A stretch of 64,000 nt of DNA from NCBI GenBank assembly GCA_001600415.1, contig BCJX01000012.1, positions 836,138 to 900,137 of the forward strand, written 5' to 3'. Numbering within the stretch: the stretch's first letter is position 1; every line of letters starts with the position of its first letter. The notes under the pieces were generated by a model that did not search any database, was not told where the DNA came from, and was given only the letters and a program-made list of their open reading frames with translations. Shown piece after piece: positions 56,901 to 64,000 of this stretch. Position numbers and translations under genes: made by a program. Source of the DNA: Pascua guehoae (Eukaryota > Basidiomycota > Tremellomycetes > Trichosporonales > Trichosporonaceae).

Positions 56901-59822
56901 AGATGCGCACACCCTCCTCGGCTTTGCGCTTCAGAAGGTTGTCGAGGCGGTATCGCTCGTCTCCTGGACGGCGGAGGTACATTTCTGGCGAAATCCACCA
57001 GTCGTGAATGTAGACGCGGTTCTTTGCCATGTTGATCGCACGGCTGAGGTTCCAAAAGTAGTCGCGGCCGTCAACGAGCCACTGGGCGGCAACGTTTATG
57101 CGGACGGGGGCAAACGAGTCGAAGCGGTTCCGCCCTGCCCAGATGCACTGCATGGCCACGCGCTCCATCGAGACAATGAACTGGTGCATTTGGCGCTACA
57201 CGTCAGCCAACCGCGTCAACAACATGGAGACGTACCGCATTCTTGGCAGCGAGCTTGAGGCGGCGCTGGGCGTTGGCAATGTAGAACGTGTGCTGAGAGG
57301 CATTCTTGTCATCGTCCTCCTGCATCTCGAGCGGGATATCGTCGTTGTTTCGTGTAGATTTGTGACTGTTTCGTTCAGCTCGTCGTCCCCCGACTCCTTC
57401 TACACACGATGAGCCAGAGATCAGGCGGAGACCAGTACGGTAGGCGCGCTTGGGCCGCTCGATGGAAAAGTCGGTATCGATGATGAAGACGTCAAAGATT
57501 TCGGATTCTTCCGGGCCGCTGGTGGCGACAAAGTACGACTCGCGCACGGTAAACCACTTGGGCTCGCGGTGCTGCTTCCAGGTGCTCGGATGCAGGCCCG
57601 GCTGGTTGCTTCGGCGACTCGCGTTGGTGCTGGGAATCTTGAGAAAGCCGGCCTTACCCTGGAACCCACCGCGGGGTGCGAGTGCGACGGTGAGCGCCGA
57701 GAGCTCAAAGAAGATGCACAAGCGGGTCGACTCTGGGCGGAAGATAACGGCACGAATCAGGTCTAAGAGATACTGTTGCAGCGCATCGCGCATGCCTGCC
57801 ATGTCGAGCTTAGGACCCGTGTGATGGTGAGGTGTGACGGGAGTCTTATCGCCCTGACGTGCCGACTTTTCGTTGCGATGGTTGTGGCCGTCGACCTTGT
57901 CGACCATGGCGACCTTTTCGCGTGCCCAGTACGGCAGCGCATGGCGCGGAAACTCTGGCAGTTCAATGTGGCGAGAGTTGCGCAGAGTCGTGACACGCGT
58001 CCCGATATTGGCGGCCTTGTAGTGCGTGTGGAGGGTGATAAAGTCTCGGAGCTCGCGGTACACGACCCACTTTATCGCGCCGTCGCCATACTCGCACTCA
58101 ATCTTGAACACTTCGCGACCCGTCTGCATACGGTTGGTGGAGCGGACGCCAATGGCATCGCCGATGCGGAATCGAAGGTTGCCAAGCAGTACGGGCACGG
58201 TACGGTTGCCGTCTTCGTCGCGATCGAGCCACGATTTGAGTATCATGACCGGGAGCGTGCCGGCGATCATCTCGCTCGTGACCGAGGGCGGTGTCGGTTC
58301 GGGCTGTTCGACTTCGGCCTCGGGCTGAGCCTGTGTGTGGGCTGGGCTGCTGCGCGCAAGCATTCGGGAAAAGTAACCCTTGCGCATGCCCAGCTTTGCA
58401 GGTGCGGTCATGGGCGAGTCGTCGGGGGCGACATCGCTGTTGATGATAATGGCCGGCGGCCGTGGCCGTTGTTTAGAGGTCGGCGAGCGAGGAGTGTCGG
58501 CCTCGGTGGGTGTGCGTGGATCAAACGCCGACGCAATGGAGACTGGACGGTCAGACGCCGACCCGAGCGACCCACGGCGGGGTGTCAAGAATCCTTGAGG
58601 CCTAGCCCCAGCTGCTTGCGGAATTGAAAGTGTGTCCATCGCCGACTCCCAACGACCGGCCGTGGGGCTGTCTTCGTCCTTCCACTCAAAGGGCCCGTCT
58701 GGAGGAGGCGGACGTCCCAGTCCGTGCTCCTCGAGGTCCTGCTGGCGCGGTGTCTCAGAGCGAGGAGGATGGGACGCGTCGTCGGCGCGAGTGGGAGTGA
58801 GGGAGTGGGATCGTGAGCTGGGTCGCGGTTGTTCGTGTTCGCCGTTTGGCGTCAACGTAAGGACGCGCCCATGGTCGCCGATAGCCGTGGCTTCGTTGTG
58901 CATCTGTAGAAACAACGTCAGCTTTTCTTGATCAGTCCTGGAGCTAGCGACAGTTGGCGCGCGGCGTGCCAAGGCGCTACTAGCTACAGGCAGAGTCTAG
59001 ACAACCCACGTGAATGTACGTGGGACGCGGCTCAAGGACAATCTCGTTGCGCGGTCCAGGCGCTTCTTGTTGCTTGACGGCGGGATTGGTGATGGTGACT
59101 CGTCCAAGCTCGTCCTTGAAGTACGCCACCGCCGTGGCGTGTGGTAACGCCCTGGGGTCGCCATCTGCAAACTCGCCAATCGTCGTCGTTTCAGCTTGCT
59201 GCGCTTGGTGGTCTGCTGGCGGCTGCAAATGGTCACGAAGACTCTGCCAGTCGTCGTCTGTGCTCTGGTGACCCTGGCCCTCGACAAGTCCCCGGCTCAG
59301 TGGTGACTCGTGGCCTCCCGGTCCACCACCCGTGGCGCCTTCTTGTTCCTTTATCTGGACATCCATGCTTTGTTCCTCATCTCGGTCCCCACGGGGTGTT
59401 GAAGGAAGGCTGGCAGAGTGGCGTCGATCGTGCACATGAAACCTATCAGGAAGGTTGAGCATCACATTAGGCTTGGGCTTGGCGTGACCATTCAGACCAT
59501 TGGCCGTGGTCCCATCGCACACGAACGCATGCCCGTTGCCAACCGTCTTGTCCCCAGGCGCCGGTCCTGGTTGGGTGGCGGTCGGCGTCGTCTCCGGAGA
59601 GGTCGCTGCTTCCGAGTCCTCGTCGTGAACAAGGTTGCTGGCAAGACCCGTACCTGGGATGGCGGTGCTGACCTGCTCTTTGGAGAGAAAGTGGTCAGTG
59701 TTGATGAGGCGGTCCGTCGTGGTGAAGAAGAAGTCGGTCTCGGGTCTCCCAATGTACTTGTCGGTATCCAACGTGACGACCTCTTGTGGGCCGTCCATGC
59801 TGTTGCTGGCCACGCGCTTCAT
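53918..59822 (-). CDS. SPO14: Phospholipase D (PX-PH-HKD, Spo14/PLD1 type)
   Basis: Eight exons, high to low: 59020-59822, 57236-58979, 56888-57195, 56717-56849, 56170-56677, 54686-56124, 54186-54647 and 53918-53953. They sum to 5,433 nt, 1,810 residues. Hydrolyses phosphatidylcholine to phosphatidic acid and choline. Order of parts: a disordered N-terminus of roughly 500 residues, a PX domain (from about LPVMILKSWLD to RHIELPEFP), a PH domain (FLKIP to YFVATSGPEE and FIIDTDFSIE), then the catalytic core with HKD1 HEKLCVVD (about 997-1004) and HKD2 HGKTMIID (about 1295-1302). Between the HKDs is IYIHDWW-type and YIENQFFITS sequence. After HKD2 come GSANINERSQRGDRDSE and a long acidic disordered stretch, then LNEVRGHLVIYPTRFLEAED. 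The last exon supplies the conserved terminal LLIYD. The exon 1/exon 2 junction is the least sure; an acceptor three bases further in would also keep frame. Confidence 0.94.
53983..54136. repeat. 27-bp minisatellite inside PLD last intron
   Basis: Five full units and one partial unit of GTGCGAGTCGTGCAAGCAACGGCGCGC-type sequence starting at 53983, 54010, 54037, 54064, 54091 and 54118, with few substitutions. It makes up about two thirds of the 232-nt intron at 53954-54185. Confidence 0.93.
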
Positions 59823-61948
59823 GTTGTGCTCTTAGTGACCACAGCCTGGCACAACGGCGTCGTGGGTGGGTGGCAAGGAAGTGCGTAGTGATGGTGGGTA
59901 GAGAGGTGGAGAGAGGGACAAGTGGGGCCAAAAGACGAGTCGAGGCCCAAAGTAAGTCATGTGTGGTGGATGTGTGGTGTTGATTGACCGAGATGTGCGC
60001 GAGGGACGCGGGGGTCGTCGAGGGAGCCAAAAACGTCGACACCGAGGGAGAGGGAGATGGGATCGATCCGATGGCCACCCGATGGGCCTATGTTGATGTC
60101 ATCGGTTTGGTTTGGTTTGGTTTGGATGGTTGGCGGATGAACACATGCAGTCAGTCAGTCACTGACGGCATTTGACAGCTGCGCACGCAGGTCAGATGAG
60201 AGTCCATCCAGTCTGGAACTCCCTCGCCGCCCCTGTCCGTCCCCCCTTCTGCAGATCCACACTAGCGCGCGCGTGCGCTCTGTGGCGCTGTGGATTTGTT
60301 TGTTCTTGGCGCTCACGGGTAGGCAGCCACAGAGCAAAGCAAGCAGGAACGTCGGAGCCATCAGCGGGCCGAGGTTGCCCAGCCACACTGAACTGAACTG
60401 CGACGGTGCCTGCCCAGAGATCCAGACGTCGCAACTTGCTCTGTTTGGGCCATGTACTGTACCGCATCATCGGTACGGTCACAACCAAGTTTCCATCTCG
60501 AAGGTCCTAGCTGGTCGACAGGTTGCAAGTCGCCTCGTCTCCCCCGCTGATTTCGCTCTTGGTCTTGGTCACATGCACACCCACCAGCGCTTAAACGCGT
60601 TCCTGCAGGCGCCGAGACACGTACTTGCGATAGGCACATACACGCCAGCAATGTCTGCTCCACAACAGCCCGGCACCCCCAGAAGCAGACCGAAGAGGAG
60701 AAACTGTGCGTGACTGCGGCGGCAGAGGGGCCGGGGCCCCTGCTGGTTTTGTTGGGCGGTCCTTTAGAAAGGACGTGCCTTGGTGTTCTCGGTCGACAAC
60801 CCGACACCTTGCTTAGATGGGTCGAACGCTCGGTCTGCGGCTTTGGCCAACGGTGTCCTCAGTGTGCGGTTGTCATGTGCGGCCCCACATGTACCATCGA
60901 GCGGTCTACCATACGTCAAGTCGCTCCTTGCCTTGTATTCCTGGTTCTGTCCTTTGTCCGTCCTTGTCTGTGCTTCGTTGTGCATCGTCGTTGTCGACAT
61001 CGCACATCTCTCATCTACACGTCTGCATATAGCATACACAGTATCGACAATGCTAGCGGTCCGCAGGTCTTCTCAGCATTGCTCCACACCTGCCTCGATT
61101 GCTTGTCCCATTCGGGTGTCGCTCGTTGCTTGGGAGTATTGTACAGTTTCGAGTGTGAGAGACAGAAGAAATGGGACAGCTGCACAACTGGGAATCAGCA
61201 GAACTATCTAGGGCGTGCGTGCACGCCGTGACGGTGGGTCGACGTGAATTGGCCACCATGCGTGCGTGCATGTCTGCCTGTGTTCCATTTGCTTTTTCAA
61301 CTGTCGTTCTACCCGTAGGGCTGTCCCGCATGTCCCGATGCCACCCCAATCCCTTAAAAGGACGGCAACAAGTAATAAATTGTTCAAGTGGAAAGAGGAT
61401 GGAACACGGGACGACGTTGTGTGCATTTGTGGGCAGTGGTGGGCGGGGTGCAGTGCATAATGTGCACGTGTCGTGTGTCGTGTGGACGCCGCGCGCGCGC
61501 GCACACGAGCCAGGGCCCCGAATTAACCGAATTACAGCAGTGGGCTGTTGGAAACATTAAAATCAATAATGGATTGTGAATTCCATGCTGCGCCACCCCC
61601 GTCGTTGCCTCACTGCCTGGATGCCATAGCGCACCACCAAATGTCCCTTCTCCCTACATCTCGATACCATTGACCCTCTCTCGGACACGCAACCCACCTA
61701 GGCCAAGCCGTCGAGACGACCCGTGCCCCGCGCGCCAGCATTGGCCCCTCCTTGTCTCTTTTTCCTCCTTGTTCCTCCTCCTATCTCACCTCTCGGCCAT
61801 ATTCTACCCAAGTACACTCGACACGACAGCCCACGGCACACTGGTGTGCATCTCGTAGTGGTCGCCACACAGATTACAGGTTTACTGGGTCGCGTCTCGC
61901 CGTTACTCGCCGTTGTGCGTGCCTGCTGCTTGCAGCCACCTGCCCGCC
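59823..61948. other. Divergent intergenic region, PLD and GT90
   Basis: 2.1 kb between divergent start codons. Contains a GGTTT run near 60104-60125 and an AT-richer patch near 61530-61580. A start codon in fair context at 60651 is followed by about 19 codons and a GTGCGT donor-like site, but no convincing downstream exon was found. No gene is called. Confidence 0.5.
60104..60125. repeat. GGTTT pentanucleotide run
   Basis: Four consecutive GGTTT units followed by GG. It is too short to be a telomere tract. Confidence 0.85.
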
Positions 61949-63984
61949 ATGCCCCGACGCGTGTCGCGGTCCACGATCCTAGTGTCGATCATTGTCTGCT
62001 CGACGCTCTTGTACTTTTACTCGCGCTCGGGTTCGAGCCCCTATGGGTCGTCGGGCCACATGCACCGCCTGAGCGGGCTGAGCAAGCCGCAGTACCCGGC
62101 GGCGGCAGATGGGCAGCACGGCAAGCAGATGCCCGCCGAAGTGACCGACGGACTAAACTACATGTCCAACGGGCTCGTGGCGGGCTGGGACAAGATCCAC
62201 CGCGCGCTCACAAAGGCGCACATGGACTCGGACGACCGGCACCCGATTGTCGCGCTCATGGACCGCGGGCGGCGGCGGTGGGAGGGACTGTTGAAGAGGT
62301 ACGTTCGGGACTTGGGTTGTGTTGGTGTTGGCTGTGTCTGACATGGACCAGACAGTCAAAGACGCTCCCACACGCGGTCAACGAGTATAGGAAGCGCTAT
62401 GGACGAATGCCACCACTGGGCTTTGACAAGTGGTTCGAGTTTTGCCAGAAGAATGGGGTCAAGATCATTGACGATGTGAGTTGGTCCTGGTCGATCCATG
62501 CGCACACGCACCGGTTGCGCCCGCCGGCCGCCCAGCTAACCAACTCCAGTACGACCAGATCGACCGAGACATTGGGCCGTGGCACGGCTTGTCACCAGCC
62601 GAGTTCCGCAAGCGCGTCAAGGCACTCGACGCGTTGCCCCATTCATAGTGGGTGGTTGCTGCCGCTGCAACGACGATTTCCTTGTCGCTGACACGGTGCT
62701 AGCAAAATCGTCCTCAAACCCAACGGGCCATCGACAAGTACTGGTGACCGCGCCAATAGCGATCGCGCAAAGCGCCAGTTCCACCAGCTCGAGCCGCTTG
62801 TCCCGTACATTGGCGAGGAGCTCACGCTCGTCTTTTCAGACCACGACATGGGCAACTCTGTCCTGTCTGACGAGTTGCACGAGGCGGCACTGAATGCTGC
62901 CGCCAAGCACACATATCTGACCACGGAGGAACTGAAAGTGTACGAGAACGAGACGGATAACGGGATGGGACTGCTGGCAGCGTGTTCCGAGGACAGCTAT
63001 GCGCGCAAGCTGGACCGCTTCGAGCTGACCAAGATTGAAGGTGGGCACAGGCAGGATACCGAGAGGTCAATGGCGCACTCGACTGACACCACAGAAACGA
63101 CATTTATGTTTGACCCGCGGCCGTCGATGAGCTACTGCGAGAACCCAGACCTGATGCAGTACCACGGTGCGTTCACGTACCACCACCGCCGGCCTGCTGC
63201 GTTCCGCCCCGTGTTCCAGCTGTCCAAGCTTGCGCAGAACAATGAACTGCTCGTGACGCCGCTCGAGGCGTACAAGAACCACACGTCCAAGGAGGGAAAA
63301 TACGAGACGTCGGACTGGGAGGACAAGACGATTGACAAGCTGTTCTGGCGTGGCAAGATGACTGGCGACTTTTACTCGCAGCCGCGCGGGTCGCGGCCGA
63401 CATACGACTGGCGCGACAGCCACCGGCCGCGGCTGCACCTGATTGCGCAAAACGGCGACGACGTGGTCAACCTGTGGGTGCGCCGCGCGCTGGGCTGGCA
63501 CAAGGAACGGTGGAACAGCGGCGACCTGAACGAGCGATACTTTGACATTGGCATGATTGGCGGCGTCCACCAGTGTCACCAAGAGGACGGGACGTGCGAC
63601 CAGATGAAAAAGGAGATTCGCTTCAAGGACCGCGTCCAGCCCCACGACGCCGTAAAGTACAAGTATGTCATGGATGTCGACGGCAACGGCTGGTCGTCGC
63701 GCTTTCACAGGTTACTCGCCAGCGGCAGCGTCGTTGTAAAGACGACAATCTATCCAGAGTGGATGTCCGACTGGCTCACGCCGTGGTACCACTATATCCC
63801 CTCAAAGGCAGACTATTCCGACCTGTACGACATCATGTCCTTTTTTGTCGGCCCCCCGGATGGCAAGGGCGTCGGACACGACCACCTCGGACGCCAGATG
63901 GGCGAAAACGGTCGCCAGTTTGTGTTGGATCATTGGCGGTGGGAGGACATGCAGGCATACATGCTCCGTCTCCTCCTCGAGTGA
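61949..63984 (+). CDS. GT90 glycosyltransferase, CAP10-like (probably 3'-partial)
   Basis: Exons 61949-62298, 62352-62475, 62550-62647, 62703-63040 and 63095 onward. The N-terminus has a few basic residues and one hydrophobic segment (about residues 9-24), giving a type II signal anchor for the Golgi lumen. The body matches the CAP10/GT90 family: RRRWEGLLKRQSK, YGRMPPLGFDKWFEFC, IGPWHGLSPAEF, then DKLFWRGKMTGDF, HRPRLHLIA, YKYVMDVDGNGWSSRFHRLLASGSVV, TPWYHYIPSKADYSDLYD and GRQFVLDHWRWEDMQAYMLRLLLE. In Cryptococcus this family includes the capsule-associated CAP10 and beta-1,2-xylosyltransferase, so a xylosyltransferase role is possible but not proven. The frame hits TGA at 63982-63984, yet GA followed by GTGAGT at 63981 is a strong donor and the family normally continues with Tyr-Ala-Arg, so the gene probably extends past the window. 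The fourth intron (54 nt) is in frame without a stop and could be retained. Confidence 0.88.
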
Positions 63985-64000
63985 GTACTAAGTCGGGGGG

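Noticed and set aside
60104..60125. GGTTT run as an internal telomere sequence
   Set aside because: Only four units, and the motif differs from TTAGGG-type fungal telomere repeats.
60651..60710. Possible short first exon (start in fair context, basic peptide, donor-like GTGCGT)
   Set aside because: No downstream exon with matching phase and recognisable coding content was found before the GT90 gene. Transcript data would be needed.

Overview
This is nuclear DNA from a GC-rich, intron-rich fungus, most likely a basidiomycete yeast of the Tremellomycetes (a Trichosporonales-like genome would fit). The basis is many short introns (35-75 nt) with GTRNGT donors and CTRAY-type branch sites, fungal housekeeping genes (PMT2-type mannosyltransferase, DED1, CSL4, LAT1, CAB1, a SPO14-like phospholipase D, a Cdc4-type myosin light chain), long disordered Ser/Pro-rich proteins, and a CAP10-like GT90 glycosyltransferase. 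The species-level guess is inference. There are no bacterial-style operons; each gene stands alone.

Layout. 1-3.5 kb: gene-poor DNA with one intact intron-containing tRNA-Asn(GTT) flanked by two decayed tRNA-like copies. 3.5-11.2 kb (+): an ATS1-like RCC1-repeat protein, a 1,274-residue disordered protein and a glutathione S-transferase-like protein, all intronless. 13.9-23.5 kb (+): a giant predicted protein of about 3,142 residues ending in a RING-H2 domain. 24.4-25.7 kb (-): the myosin essential light chain gene, split into six exons including a 3-nt start exon. It is divergent from DED1 at 27.3-29.6 kb (+). 32.5-36.4 kb (+): a single-pass membrane protein interrupted by a 702-base assembly gap. 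37.2-40.7 kb (-): PMT2. 41.4-42.4 kb (-): exosome subunit CSL4, divergent from LAT1 (43.0-45.4 kb, +). 46.6-49.7 kb (-): pantothenate kinase. 53.9-59.8 kb (-): phospholipase D. 61.9-64.0 kb (+): the GT90 glycosyltransferase, probably running off the window.

Exon structures were built by hand from splice signals, frame and known family sequence. For every complete spliced gene the summed exon length is a multiple of three. Two caveats matter. First, a 1,287-bp block occurs twice, exactly abutting both sides of a 100-N gap (49794-49893), and duplicates the first two pantothenate kinase exons. This looks like two contig ends that overlap but were not merged, not a biological duplication. Second, assembly breaks and stray Ns fall at long G or C runs.

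Functionally the genes cover RNA biology (DED1, CSL4, tRNA-Asn), mitochondrial acetyl-CoA and CoA supply (LAT1, CAB1), cell surface and secretion (PMT2, GT90, membrane protein), phosphatidic acid signalling (PLD) and cytokinesis (light chain). No shared pathway is implied by adjacency. The least explained items are the giant RING protein, the 1,274-residue protein, the membrane protein and the set of micro-exons.
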